Shown: piece by piece, positions 1 through 9,578 of the stretch
Position numbering within the stretch: the first letter of the stretch is position 1
Layout: each line of letters starts with the position of its first letter
NCBI RefSeq assembly: GCF_022869785.1
Contig: NZ_CP094997.1
Location: forward strand, 1,116,001-1,180,000
DNA: 64,000 bases
Source of the DNA: Dyadobacter chenwenxiniae
Lineage (GTDB): Bacteria; Bacteroidota; Bacteroidia; Cytophagales; Spirosomataceae
Direction: 5' to 3'
Notes under the pieces: generated by a model
What the model saw: only the letters and a program-made list of their open reading frames with translations
What the model was told of the DNA's origin: nothing
Databases searched by the model: none
Program-made: the position numbers and the translations under genes

Positions 1-917
1 CCGAAACGATCTATAAAATTGATCGCTAGTAATGTGAATGCAAAGTTGACAAAGCCAATGCCCGCAGACGATAAGAATGCGGCTTTTGCACCCAGTCCCG
101 TCATTTCAAAAATGCGCGGACTGTAATAAATAATGGCATTGATCCCCGAAACCTGATTGAAAACCGCGAACAGGATGGCCAGTGTCACGGGCGTTTTGTA
201 TTGGGCAGAAAACAGCCTGGCTTTTGGTTTATCTTTTGATTCGCCGTTCGCATTCTGGATGGCAAACAGTGTTTCTTCGCTGGTGTCGGCGTCGATCATG
301 TCCAGCACTTTTTTAGCCTGCTGCACATCGCCTTTTTTCATGATGAGCCAGCGCGGACTTTCAGGTACATACAGGATAGACAGCAAGAAAATCAACGAGG
401 GCACGGCCTGCACGCCCAGCATCCAGCGCCATGCATTATCGCCCAGATCCTGCATGAAATAATTGGAAAAATAGGCAATGAGAATCCCGAAAACGACATT
501 GAATTGAAATAACCCCACCATTTTACCACGCGATTTGGCAGGAGAAATTTCGGAGATGTACATCGGTGCGGCTACGGAGGAAGCGCCTACGCCCAGCCCG
601 CCGATGAAACGAAAGAAAATGAAAACATACCAGTCGGTGGCGAGCGCGGAGCCGAGGGAGGAAACAAGGTATAAAACGGCGATCCAGAAAAGGGTTGTTT
701 TTCTTCCCAGTCTGTCTGTCGGAATGCCGCCCAACATTGCGCCAAGGACCGTGCCTATTAATGCAATGGAAACGGTGAAGCCATGCTCAACGGCCGACAA
801 GTCCCACAAATGTTGAATGGCTTTTTCCGCCCCCGAGATCACGGCCGTGTCGAAACCGAAAAGAAATCCGCCAAGGGCCACGACGATCGACCAAATTAAT
901 ACCTTGCTGTTTTTCAT
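1..917 (-). CDS. MFS sugar porter (xylose/galactose:H+ symporter type), 3' end cut by window
   Basis: Inner-membrane sugar transporter of the major facilitator superfamily, sugar porter family. The frame is open from the ATG at 917 to the window edge, so about 305 residues are visible of a usual 440-480. Family signatures in order are FLFGFDTAVISGA in the first membrane helix, DRLGRK in the loop after helix 2, PESPRWL near the middle, and NQVSGINAIIYYSP in helix 7. The QxxxGxN part of that last motif is part of the sugar-binding site in this family. The gene lies downstream of and co-oriented with the hybrid sensor that carries a sugar-binding domain, and its promoter region holds three copies of TTTGATACA. 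This suggests control by that sensor. The exact sugar cannot be told. Confidence 0.93.
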   Translation of the reverse strand, partial: MKNSKVLIWSIVVALGGFLFGFDTAVISGAEKAIQHLWDLSAVEHGFTVSIALIGTVLGAMLGGIPTDRLGRKTTLFWIAVLYLVSSLGSALATDWYVFIFFRFIGGLGVGASSVAAPMYISEISPAKSRGKMVGLFQFNVVFGILIAYFSNYFMQDLGDNAWRWMLGVQAVPSLIFLLSILYVPESPRWLIMKKGDVQQAKKVLDMIDADTSEETLFAIQNANGESKDKPKARLFSAQYKTPVTLAILFAVFNQVSGINAIIYYSPRIFEMTGLGAKAAFLSSAGIGFVNFAFTLLAINFIDRF

Positions 918-995
918 TGATAGTTCTGATTTTTTATCAAAACTACCACCACTAACTACCCGGAATAACTAAATAATATCTCAAAAAAGTTAAAC

Positions 996-1098
996 TTTGA
1001 TACAGTGGTATTTCAAAGGTATATAATTGTGATAATCAGTGAATTACATTGGAATTTCAAATTTGATACATGAGCAGACTTTCATTTTTGATACATGA
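996..1098. promoter_or_regulatory. Three direct TTTGATACA repeats upstream of the sugar porter, with a minus-strand -7 element
   Basis: TTTGATACA occurs at 996-1004, 1062-1070 and 1087-1095. The last two extend to an identical 12-mer ending TGA and start 25 bp apart. On the minus strand a TACCTTTG (-7 type, TAnnTTTG) lies at 1014-1021, about 100 bp before the transporter ATG. The repeat pair sits just upstream of it, where an activator would bind. The inverse, TGTATCAAA, is in the sensor's own promoter at 3960-3968. I infer an operator for the AraC domain of the sensor. The rest of 918-1184 shows nothing further. Confidence 0.5.
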
Positions 1099-1184
1099 TC
1101 TTTAAAAATCGTATCATTTCCTGCATTGCCGTACACCAGATTATTGTATAATAAGCGGATGATATGAAATATAAATCAGGATAC

Positions 1185-3920
1185 TTATGATTTTTTATAT
1201 TCCATAGGGGTTTGATTATATTTCCCCTTGAAAGCCGTGGAGAAATAGGTAGGAGAGGAGAATCCGACTTTATAGGCAATGTCCGCAATGGTCAGATCGT
1301 CGCGCCGTAACAGGAACTTGGCTTTGTTGAGCCTGACCTGTTGAATGTATTCGTTCACGCTCATGCCCAGCAGCGCCTTCACTTTCCTGTAAAGCTGCAC
1401 CCGCGACATGCCAAGATCTCTGCCAATATCCTCCACGCTGAGCTCGGAATTATCGTAACGCTCCTCAATGCATGCAGTGAACTCCGTAATAAATTTCTTG
1501 TCCAGTTTGTTCGGATTCGTGCCGGATGACGTTTCAATGGGCAGCTCGCTGGTATAATGTTCACGCAGGAGGGAACGGTTTTTTAGCAGTGTTTTAATGC
1601 TTTCCTGGACATACCGGAGATTAAACGGCTTGGTAATGTAAGCGTCCACACCCGCCTGAATGCCCTCGATCTGCTGTTCGGTGGTGGTTCTGGCAGTAAG
1701 TAAGATCACCGGAATGTGCGAGGTCCTGAAATCTGTTTTAAGGATTGAAGAAACGCCTAAACCATCCTTTTTGGGCAGCATTACGTCGCACACGATCAGA
1801 TCCGGGATGTGCTCAAATGCCATTCGCAAACCTTCCTCGCCGTCGTTGGCTACCAGAATCTGATAACTGGTCTGCAACTTTTGTTCGAGCAGCCTTACCA
1901 GATCATTGTTGTCTTCAATGATGAGGACTGATTGTTCTCTGGCAGAAATTTCGTTTGCAGCAGCAACATTAGGAAGCAAATTCTCTTCTTGGAGCTCGAA
2001 ATTCTGCACCATTGCAAAGTCTTCAACCTGCTCGGTCCGTAGTTCTTCGTCCTGAAAATGTTTGTTGCCCAGCGGCAGTTCAATGGTGAATGCGGTTTCT
2101 TTATTAGGCTGGCTGCGAACAGAAATAGTGCCTTTATGGAGTGATATCAGCTCTTTGGATAGCGCCAGTCCAAGTCCGGTTCCAAGGGTTTTATAACTAT
2201 TTTCAGCCTGGTAAAACACCTCGAAAACATGCGCAACTTCCGATTCTGTCATGCCGATCCCGTTATCTTCCACCGTAATCTGCACCTGATCAGGCGCAAT
2301 GGTTTTGATATACAAATATACCCTTCCCTTATCCGGCGTGAATTTAAAAGCGTTGGAAAGCAAATTGAAAATCACCTTATCCAGCATGGTCGCATCGAAC
2401 CAGACCATGATTTCGGGTTCTGGCGCAATGAGTTGAAAGTCGATCTTATGTTTGGAAGCAATGCGTTCGAATGCCGCCATAATGTCCTTCACAAAAGCCA
2501 CCAGGTTATGCTCACCAGCGCGGACCTGCATGCGGTGACTTCCCAGTTTCCGGAAATCCATGAGCTGACTTACGAGCCTTAATAGCCGTAATGTATTTTT
2601 CCTGATCAGCGATAACTCCTGTTTGATGAGCGGATCGCGGATTTTTTCACTCGCCAGGACGTCCTCCACCGGAGCCAGTATCAGCGTCAGCGGCGTCCTG
2701 AATTCGTGGGAAATGTTGGTGAAAAATTTAAGTTTTGCTTCGTTTTCGATCTCTGCACTTTGGGCCAGTTGTTCAATCTGGTTTTTCTGGTCTGATATTT
2801 CGTGATTCTGCGCTTCGAGCCGTTTGTTGATCTTTCGGTTCTCACGCAAGGAATAAAAGGAAATTGCCCCGAAAATGAGCGCCAGGGCTAATGTGATGGA
2901 CACCGTGTAAATGACAATGCTCTGATTTTCAGAAATCGCACGCTGTTCTTCGATCTTCCCCTGCCGACGTTCAATGTCCTGCTGCTGAGCGACCAGTTTT
3001 TCACTCTGCAATTTCATGATCCTCACATTGGTTGAGTCGATCATGGTGATTTGCAGCCGGTTTTCCCTTTTGAAAGGCTGTTTGTGCAGAATGGAAATCG
3101 CGGTGCGTATCGCTTCCTCGCCGCCGGTCGGATACAAAATGGTCGCATTTAAAACGTCTTTATCCACCAGATCAATCCCGCCATTTGGCCCGGTAAGTCC
3201 GTCCACGCCGATTAACCGGATCTTTTTTCCAAGCCCTAAATCCTTGCAGACCTTAAATGCTGTAAGCGCGCGGCGATCATTCTGGCAAAAGATGACGTCA
3301 ATGTCTGAATGCGTTTTCAGTAGTTTGGTCAGCGGGGCTTCAAACGAATTTTTGTCCCAATCACCATCCAGTTTATCAACCAGTTTGATGCCGGGAAAGC
3401 GTTTAAGGATCTCCAAAAAACCTTTATGACGGTCAATGTCGGCCGAAGAACCGGGCTTTTCACTGATCTCAATCACCTTCCCGGTCCCTTTCAAAAGTGT
3501 ATTGGTGTAAGCCCCGGCAATTTGCCCGACTTCCACATTGTCGGCGCCCACATAGGCAGTATACTGGTCAGAGTTCGTGCGGCGATCCAGAATAATGACC
3601 GGAATGCCGTTCTGATAAGCTTTTTCAACGATCGGCGTAATGGGCTCGGCTTCATTGGGCGAGACGATCAGCAAGTCAATGTCCTGCTTGATGAGCTGCT
3701 CGATTTGTATAATCTGCTTCTCACTCTGCCCGCCTGCGTCTTTCATGATGAAGTTGATCTCGGGATTGAAAGAAAGCTCCCGATACATGCTTTCCTGCAT
3801 CGTTTTACGCCAGTTATCAGCGCCGGTGCATTGTGAAAAACCGATAGTGTACTGCTTCGACTCTTTTTTAGAGCAGGATATCAATAAGAATATTGTGAAA
3901 AAGGCGGCAAAGTATTTCAA
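1185..3920 (-). CDS. Hybrid two-component system protein: sugar-binding domain, histidine kinase, receiver, AraC DNA-binding domain
   Basis: One-protein sensor and transcription regulator, 911 residues. A lipobox-like signal ends LLISC with Cys16. Residues 24-300 form a periplasmic-binding-protein fold of the ribose/LacI type, ending in a helical linker. One membrane helix is at about 334-356, then a coiled coil. The HisKA motif FFTNISHEFRTPLTL has phospho-acceptor His405. The ATPase boxes are NLLSNAFKFTP (Asn523), EDNGIGM (552) and GTGLGLALS (580-588). The receiver has IIEDNND (668-673), CDVMLP (Asp712) and TKPF (Lys764). Residues 810-911 form an AraC-type helix-turn-helix. The binding domain presumably senses a sugar and the output presumably controls the adjacent sugar porter and this gene itself. 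Confidence 0.95.
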   Translation of the reverse strand: MKYFAAFFTIFLLISCSKKESKQYTIGFSQCTGADNWRKTMQESMYRELSFNPEINFIMKDAGGQSEKQIIQIEQLIKQDIDLLIVSPNEAEPITPIVEKAYQNGIPVIILDRRTNSDQYTAYVGADNVEVGQIAGAYTNTLLKGTGKVIEISEKPGSSADIDRHKGFLEILKRFPGIKLVDKLDGDWDKNSFEAPLTKLLKTHSDIDVIFCQNDRRALTAFKVCKDLGLGKKIRLIGVDGLTGPNGGIDLVDKDVLNATILYPTGGEEAIRTAISILHKQPFKRENRLQITMIDSTNVRIMKLQSEKLVAQQQDIERRQGKIEEQRAISENQSIVIYTVSITLALALIFGAISFYSLRENRKINKRLEAQNHEISDQKNQIEQLAQSAEIENEAKLKFFTNISHEFRTPLTLILAPVEDVLASEKIRDPLIKQELSLIRKNTLRLLRLVSQLMDFRKLGSHRMQVRAGEHNLVAFVKDIMAAFERIASKHKIDFQLIAPEPEIMVWFDATMLDKVIFNLLSNAFKFTPDKGRVYLYIKTIAPDQVQITVEDNGIGMTESEVAHVFEVFYQAENSYKTLGTGLGLALSKELISLHKGTISVRSQPNKETAFTIELPLGNKHFQDEELRTEQVEDFAMVQNFELQEENLLPNVAAANEISAREQSVLIIEDNNDLVRLLEQKLQTSYQILVANDGEEGLRMAFEHIPDLIVCDVMLPKKDGLGVSSILKTDFRTSHIPVILLTARTTTEQQIEGIQAGVDAYITKPFNLRYVQESIKTLLKNRSLLREHYTSELPIETSSGTNPNKLDKKFITEFTACIEERYDNSELSVEDIGRDLGMSRVQLYRKVKALLGMSVNEYIQQVRLNKAKFLLRRDDLTIADIAYKVGFSSPTYFSTAFKGKYNQTPMEYKKS

Positions 3921-3959
3921 TTTTTCGGCTATTTATACAATCCTGGCTGCTTGGTCAAA

Positions 3960-3972
3960 TGTATCAAAATTA
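3960..3972 (-). promoter_or_regulatory. Putative promoter and operator of the hybrid sensor gene
   Basis: On the minus strand TAATTTTG (positions 3972-3965) fits the Bacteroidota -7 consensus TAnnTTTG and lies 45 bp before the ATG. It overlaps TTTGATACA (3968-3960), the motif repeated in front of the sugar porter, which suggests autoregulation. The overlap also means that part of the match could be promoter consensus alone. The remaining gap from 3973 to the sigma factor ATG at 4243 is AT-rich, and I see no convincing promoter for the plus-strand gene. Confidence 0.4.
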
Positions 3973-4242
3973 GTATTTCCAACAAATTGTTTACTATTAG
4001 CGGGATGCGGCGCAAGACCCGGCAGGAGCTAAATATGAGAACATTTTAATATCGATTCGTTTCCATCGGGGTCAGCTTAGGTTGATCCGGACGTTTACAG
4101 CCTTTCTGTAAGCCACTAATATGTCTGCCAGTTAAATTGAATTATTTATTGAAAAAAAAATATTATTTATAGTATGGGGATGAGATTTGTTGACTTGTCT
4201 TTATGATTTGACTGCAAATCCGCAATTGGTTAAAGAAACGCT

Positions 4243-4893
4243 ATGGCAATTGATTCTACCAAAAAAATACCACTCCAGCCGCCCGGGGTTATGGGGCCTT
4301 CCGTGCAGGATAATGAACCGTTGATCGTCGACGACGAATACCTGATCAGGGAAACGTTCGGCCAGGACCCTAAAAAAGGATGTGAGCTGCTTTTCAGAAA
4401 GTATTATACTAATTTATGCAACCACGCAATCCGGTTTGTGCATTCAGGGGAAGTGGCCGAAGATATTGTTTCTGAGGTATTTGCTGCGTTCTGGCAAAAT
4501 CGCTCATTTGAGCTGATCACCTCTTCCTACCGGGCCTATTTGTACAAATCCGTCCGGAACCGCTCGTACAATCACCTGAAATGGGAGCTGAACCGCACAT
4601 CCCCGATCGAACTGGTCACTACACCTTTCCTGGCGCAGGCGCTCAACCCGTATGAGGCTTTGCAATACAGCGAGTTGCACCAGCAGATCGAACGCATTGT
4701 GCAGGAAATGCCGCCGCAATGCAGAAAGGCCTACCTATTGAAACGGATGGAAGGGAAAACGCTGGAAGAGATTGCGGCCGAACTCCAGATCACTCCCAAG
4801 TCCGTGGAGGCGCTGATCACCCGCGCCATTGCGAGGCTTCGTAATGGATTGAAGGATAGCTGGTTTATATGTCTGGTATACTGGATTCAATAA
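4243..4893 (+). CDS. ECF RNA polymerase sigma-70 factor (FecI-like, Bacteroidota type)
   Basis: Extracytoplasmic-function sigma factor, 216 residues. Region 2 begins near residue 45 (DPKKGCELLFRKYYTNL, then EDIVSEVFAAFWQ). Region 4 contains the helix-turn-helix with EGKTLEEIAAELQITPKSVE near 168-190. The first 40 or so residues are not conserved-looking, so a later start is possible. The gene heads a run sigma factor, FecR anti-sigma, SusC with an N-terminal signalling domain, SusD. In such units, binding of a nutrient at the outer-membrane SusC is relayed through FecR to free the sigma factor. Confidence 0.93.
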   Translation: MAIDSTKKIPLQPPGVMGPSVQDNEPLIVDDEYLIRETFGQDPKKGCELLFRKYYTNLCNHAIRFVHSGEVAEDIVSEVFAAFWQNRSFELITSSYRAYLYKSVRNRSYNHLKWELNRTSPIELVTTPFLAQALNPYEALQYSELHQQIERIVQEMPPQCRKAYLLKRMEGKTLEEIAAELQITPKSVEALITRAIARLRNGLKDSWFICLVYWIQ

Positions 4894-5012
4894 AAGTGTT
4901 CAATCCGGTATGGGGTTGCGTATACTGTACTTGTCTGTTCTTGTAAATAGTCGAAGTGAACATTACCGTGTCCCGTTCCCTCACGGTTTTGTGGTTGCTC
5001 TGAAATCACCAA

Positions 5013-5031
5013 ACAGTCCTAAACGGACTGT
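5013..5031. other. Short inverted repeat between sigma factor and fecR
   Basis: ACAGTCC at 5013-5019 and GGACTGT at 5025-5031 form a perfect 7-bp stem with a 5-base loop, 20 bases before the FecR start. No T-tract follows, so it is not a clear terminator. It could be an operator or a small mRNA hairpin. Confidence 0.3.
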
Positions 5032-5050
5032 AAATGCTAAAAAGTATAAG

Positions 5051-6061
5051 ATGAAAGAATCCCTATCCAAAGATGTCCTATTCGATTTTTTTGACGGAAG
5101 GACCACATCCATTCAGCGTAAGCTCGTCGAGGACTGGCTTGCGGACCCCCAGAATGAAGAGCTCTACCACCAGTATCTGGACGAATGGGAGAGCCGCCAT
5201 CCGCAGTTTTCGCCGCAGATTGAAAATGCGCTGTCGGATTACATTGCATTGATGAATGATGAAGATACGGGCAAAGAAATTCCTTTGTCCCAAACAGAAG
5301 TGAAGCGATCCGGTATCTGGAAAACTCCGTGGCTCTATGGTGTGGCAGCGGCATGCTTGCTGATGGTGGTCAGTTTTGTTTTTAGAAACGAGCTGATGTA
5401 CAGATCACTGGAGTCTGAAAATGGCCAGATATCTGAATACAAACTCTCAGACGGGACAAACGTGGTGCTCAATGCCAACTCTGTTTTACGGGTTCCCAGG
5501 TTGGGTTTCGGTTCGGGTAACAGGGAGGTCATGCTGGACGGTGAAGCGGAGTTCAAAGTAGTTCACACCCAGAGCGACAGCCGGTTTATTGTCAAAATGA
5601 ATAAGAATTATCTCATCGAAGTGCTTGGTACTGAGTTTGTCGCTTTCTCGCGGGAGCGCGGCACTAAGGTTTTTCTTACGAAAGGAAAGGTAAAGCTAAG
5701 TCTGCCGAAAGGAAAGCAACTTTACATGAAACCCGGAAACCTCTTTTCAACCGAAAAAGACGGAAAATTCACCCTTACATCTTCATCGACACCAGGAAGG
5801 TTCGTGGCTTGGAAACAGGACATGTTTTACTTCGACAACACCCTGTTGTCCGAGGCAGTGGAACAGCTGAACGACCGCTTCAAAGTGGACGTGCGTATAC
5901 TTGACCCCGTTCTTGGCAAACGTCGTATAGGCGGCGTGTACAAAGCCAAGCAAGCCGACGACCTGCTGGCCATCTTATCCGAACTGCTTCATCTGGAAGT
6001 GGTAAAACACAATGAATTTATTGAATTGAGACCATCAGTAACCAATCCTAATCATGAGTAG
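5051..6061 (+). CDS. FecR family anti-sigma factor
   Basis: Membrane-anchored anti-sigma regulator, 336 residues. I chose the ATG at 5051 because it begins the typical cytoplasmic helical domain (FDFFDGRTTSIQRKLVEDWL). The upstream in-frame extension to 4910 looks non-coding. One membrane helix lies at about 95-112. The periplasmic FecR domain follows (YKLSDGTNVVLNANS, then GEAEFKV and GTEFVAF), and the C-terminal DUF4974-like part starts with FYFDNTLLSEAVEQLN. The stop overlaps the SusC start by 8 bases, so the two are translationally coupled. It would hold the sigma factor of 4243-4893 inactive until SusC signals. Confidence 0.93.
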   Translation: MKESLSKDVLFDFFDGRTTSIQRKLVEDWLADPQNEELYHQYLDEWESRHPQFSPQIENALSDYIALMNDEDTGKEIPLSQTEVKRSGIWKTPWLYGVAAACLLMVVSFVFRNELMYRSLESENGQISEYKLSDGTNVVLNANSVLRVPRLGFGSGNREVMLDGEAEFKVVHTQSDSRFIVKMNKNYLIEVLGTEFVAFSRERGTKVFLTKGKVKLSLPKGKQLYMKPGNLFSTEKDGKFTLTSSSTPGRFVAWKQDMFYFDNTLLSEAVEQLNDRFKVDVRILDPVLGKRRIGGVYKAKQADDLLAILSELLHLEVVKHNEFIELRPSVTNPNHE

Positions 6062-9000
6062 CAGATTTCTACAAAAGACCCGTATCGTGCTGACCATGTT
6101 ATTTGTTCAGCAGCTTTGCACGGCGCAGGGTATTACATTGGCAAGCCGACCTGTCCAGCGGGGTGCCGCCCAACACGAGGAAAGCCGTAACCAGTCGAAG
6201 AACCTGAAAGATTTATTGGTAGATCTGGGCAAGCAGCACCAGGTAAGCATATTGTTTGAAGAAGAAACCGTTAAAAACATTACCATTACCGGCGCAGATT
6301 ACCGTCAGGATGGCGGCAAGCTGGAAAAGCAACTGAGCGACCTGCTCAAACCATTCAATCTTCGTTTCAAAAAAGCGGGGAAGGAAGCATATGTGATCGT
6401 TCCGCGATTCGAGAAAAAAGCTTCCGAGGCCGGGACAGCCACTATTGAAAGCGCCACCATTGCGCCTGCTGAGGCTCCCGAGTCATCCGGCCGGACTGAT
6501 GTTGCTGTTTCGAAAATAACCCAAACGAATGCTTCTGAAGAGATAATTAAAGGCAGGGTCACAGACGAAAGAGGGGACGGGCTTCCGGGCGTCAACGTGG
6601 TGATTAAAGGTTCGCAGCGTGGCGTTACGACGGATATAGCCGGCAAATATGAGCTGGCGGGAGCAGGTCCCGACGCTGTTCTGATATTTTCATTCGTAGG
6701 TTATTTACCTAAGGAAGAGATTGTCGGTAACCGTTCGGTCATAGATATTTCACTAGCGATTGATACGAAAGCATTGGAGGAAGTAGTGGTTATCGGCTAT
6801 GGAACGGCCAAAAAGAAGGATCTTACCGGCGCGGTTGCCGTCGTGGGCCGGAAGGAATTCGGTGATGTATCGGCTACATCTGCCCAGCAGCTTTTGCAGG
6901 GAAAGATAGCTGGTGTGCAGATCGTCAATACGGGCGGGTTGCCTGGTTCGAATGCTAAAATCATCATTCGCGGTGTAGGTTCACTGACCAATTCCGATCC
7001 CCTGTATGTGATCGACGGAATCCAGGGGGGCGATATTAATTCAGTAAGCCCTTATGATATTCAGGACATTACAGTGCTCAAAGACGCTGCTTCTGTGGCT
7101 ATTTACGGAGCGTCGGCAGCGAATGGTGTGGTGTTGATCACTACCAAAAAAGGCAAAGCCGGAGCGCCGAAAGTGACTTACAATGGCTATGTAGGCGTGG
7201 CGCAGGCGTGGAAAAAACTGGATATGCTCAACGCAGCCCAGTATGTGCAATTGGTAAAAGACATTGACGCAACGCAGGGAAACAAAGTGCCCGACAAGCT
7301 GAACACGCCCGACGTGCTGGTAACCCGGACCGACTGGCAAAAGGAGATTTTCAGGAATGGAAAAGTAACCGAGCACCACGTGAACGTGACAGGCGGAAGT
7401 GATAAAGCAACCTATAATTTCTCCGCAGGTTATACCAATCAGGAAGGAATTATGAGGGATTACGGCTATCAGCGGATCAATTTGCGGACACAGCTTGAAG
7501 AGCAGATCGGCAAAAGAATACGGCTCGGGCAGACCATTAACTTTAAATATACCAGGACAACCGGTAATGCGGCCAGTTTTGTAGAGGCGCTTCGGATGCC
7601 ACCTTATGCACCGACGATGGACCCTACGAATCTTGGCGGGTATAGCAAGGTGACGACGATCATCGACCAGAACGATGCGCTTAATCCGCTGCCAGGCATT
7701 TATCTTACCGAAAAACTGGGAAGAGGCGTCTCCAGTCTATTTCAATTATGGGGTGAAGTGGATATTATCAACGGCCTTAAATTCAGGACCCAGGCCAACA
7801 TTGGCCTTTCCAACGGCAACAGTTATAATTACACAGGTGAATATTTAAACGGTAATACCAAAACAGACCGCAAGATCGAGGAAAGCTATTCATTCTCGGT
7901 TTCACCTATCATTGAAAACATCCTGAGCTACACGAGGACATTAGGCCGCCACGATTTTTCACTGATGGCCGGTAACACCTACAACGAAGGCAGCAGGAGC
8001 AGGAGCGTTAATCTCACAGGTTCTGGTTTTACCAATGACCTGATCAAACAGATCGGTGTTTCCAAATCCAACAGCATTACAGGCACGGGATCGAGTATTT
8101 ATGCGTCGCGCTCCTATTTTGGCCGTCTTACTTATGCTTTTCATGACAGATATCTGGTGAATGCGTCTATTCGTCAGGACATTAACCCTGCATTTGGAAA
8201 GGCTTACCGCAAAGGTAATTTCCCATCGGTAGGGGTGGCCTGGAAGGTTGCGAATGAGGATTTTATGAAAAATATCTCCTTCATCTCCGACCTCAAACTC
8301 AGAGGAAGCTGGGGCATCACCGGCAATGCCAACATCGGCTTGTTCCTGACCGACCCTACCGTTTACCGCGGTTATGGAAACAACAACATTGTATATTCTT
8401 TTGGCGAAAACAAGGCATTTCAACAAGGAGCGACCGTTACGCGCGTGCCTAACCTTTTCCTGAAATGGGAAGAAACCACGCAGATCGATTTCGGGGTTGA
8501 TTTCGGCCTTTTGCAAAACAGACTTCAAGTGAGTCTGGATTACTACAAACGCGACAGCAAAGATCTGCTACTGGATGTAAAACTACCGGTTTCAACAGGT
8601 TTGGGAGATGTCTATAATGATGCCAGCATGGTGCAGAACGCTGCCAATGCAGTCAATAAAGGTTTTGAAGCAGCGCTATCCTATGCGGGGCAGGCCGGAG
8701 ATTTCAGTTACAGCATTTCTGCTAATACAGGTTTTAATAAAAACAATGTGGTTTCATTAGGCAATGGCGCACCCATCGTGAGCGGCAGCACCAACGGCGG
8801 TATCAATATCACCAAAACAGATGTAGGCGCGGCGATCGGTTCATTCTACGGATTTCAGGTGGACCACGTGGTGTCCAGTGATGCGGATGTGGCCAGATAT
8901 AATGAGCAGGCAGTTGCCAAAGGCTTTAAAAGTTACCAGGACGGTTTGAAGGCGGGGGATATTGTTTACAAAGATCTGAACAATGACGGACGCATTACCG

Positions 9001-9551
9001 ATGCGGACCAGTCGTTCTTAGGCTCAGCGATCCCGGTATGGACTTACGGCGGCTCTGTCAATTTATCCTACAAAGCTTTGGACCTTTCGATGGGCCTGGC
9101 TGGGATCGGCGATGTGAAAGTTTACAATGCGCTCCGCTACTGGACAGAAGGTACGACCCGCCCATTCAACTCATCCACGGCTGTGCTGAATGCCTGGAAA
9201 AAGGACGGGGACATTACGGATATGCCCAGGTCTGGACAAAATACACCCTCCAACCTGCGTGCCTCCGACCGCTTTCTGGAAAACGGCTCGTTCATGCGGT
9301 TGCGCAACCTTACCCTTGGATTTTCGGTCCCGAAAACAGTTTTAAATTCCACGGGCGGAAAAGTGTTTTCAAGCTTCCGCATTTACGCCACCGCAATGAA
9401 CCTGCTTACATTGACCAAATACAAAGGTTATGATCCCGAAGTAAGCGCCAGTGTGAACGATGCCAAGTCGTTTATTTTCACCAAAGGCGTCGATACAGGT
9501 CAATATCCGCAGCCGAGGACGTTCCTCATCGGATTACAGGTCGGGTTTTAA
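6054..9551 (+). CDS. SusC/RagA family TonB-linked outer membrane protein with N-terminal signalling (STN) domain
   Basis: Outer-membrane nutrient transporter and signal transducer, 1165 residues. A signal peptide ends near residue 25 (LCTAQG). An STN domain spans about 50-118 (LLVDLGKQHQVSILFEE). The carboxypeptidase-like regulatory domain spans 164-240 (GRVTDERGDGLPGVNVVIKG). The TonB-box-like region is EEVVVIGYGTAKKKDLTGAV, followed by the plug (VQIVNTGGLPGSNAKIIIRG) and a beta barrel to the C-terminal phenylalanine. The STN domain, absent from the other two SusC proteins here, is the part that touches FecR. With the sigma and FecR genes upstream it forms a complete transport-and-sense unit. 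Substrate unknown. Confidence 0.95.
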   Translation: MSSRFLQKTRIVLTMLFVQQLCTAQGITLASRPVQRGAAQHEESRNQSKNLKDLLVDLGKQHQVSILFEEETVKNITITGADYRQDGGKLEKQLSDLLKPFNLRFKKAGKEAYVIVPRFEKKASEAGTATIESATIAPAEAPESSGRTDVAVSKITQTNASEEIIKGRVTDERGDGLPGVNVVIKGSQRGVTTDIAGKYELAGAGPDAVLIFSFVGYLPKEEIVGNRSVIDISLAIDTKALEEVVVIGYGTAKKKDLTGAVAVVGRKEFGDVSATSAQQLLQGKIAGVQIVNTGGLPGSNAKIIIRGVGSLTNSDPLYVIDGIQGGDINSVSPYDIQDITVLKDAASVAIYGASAANGVVLITTKKGKAGAPKVTYNGYVGVAQAWKKLDMLNAAQYVQLVKDIDATQGNKVPDKLNTPDVLVTRTDWQKEIFRNGKVTEHHVNVTGGSDKATYNFSAGYTNQEGIMRDYGYQRINLRTQLEEQIGKRIRLGQTINFKYTRTTGNAASFVEALRMPPYAPTMDPTNLGGYSKVTTIIDQNDALNPLPGIYLTEKLGRGVSSLFQLWGEVDIINGLKFRTQANIGLSNGNSYNYTGEYLNGNTKTDRKIEESYSFSVSPIIENILSYTRTLGRHDFSLMAGNTYNEGSRSRSVNLTGSGFTNDLIKQIGVSKSNSITGTGSSIYASRSYFGRLTYAFHDRYLVNASIRQDINPAFGKAYRKGNFPSVGVAWKVANEDFMKNISFISDLKLRGSWGITGNANIGLFLTDPTVYRGYGNNNIVYSFGENKAFQQGATVTRVPNLFLKWEETTQIDFGVDFGLLQNRLQVSLDYYKRDSKDLLLDVKLPVSTGLGDVYNDASMVQNAANAVNKGFEAALSYAGQAGDFSYSISANTGFNKNNVVSLGNGAPIVSGSTNGGINITKTDVGAAIGSFYGFQVDHVVSSDADVARYNEQAVAKGFKSYQDGLKAGDIVYKDLNNDGRITDADQSFLGSAIPVWTYGGSVNLSYKALDLSMGLAGIGDVKVYNALRYWTEGTTRPFNSSTAVLNAWKKDGDITDMPRSGQNTPSNLRASDRFLENGSFMRLRNLTLGFSVPKTVLNSTGGKVFSSFRIYATAMNLLTLTKYKGYDPEVSASVNDAKSFIFTKGVDTGQYPQPRTFLIGLQVGF

Positions 9552-9578
9552 TTCTCTCCATTTAAATTCATTTTCATC

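Noticed and set aside
7959..8528. 189-codon minus-strand frame inside the first SusC gene
   Set aside because: Antisense shadow of an intact beta-barrel gene with no independent start signal.
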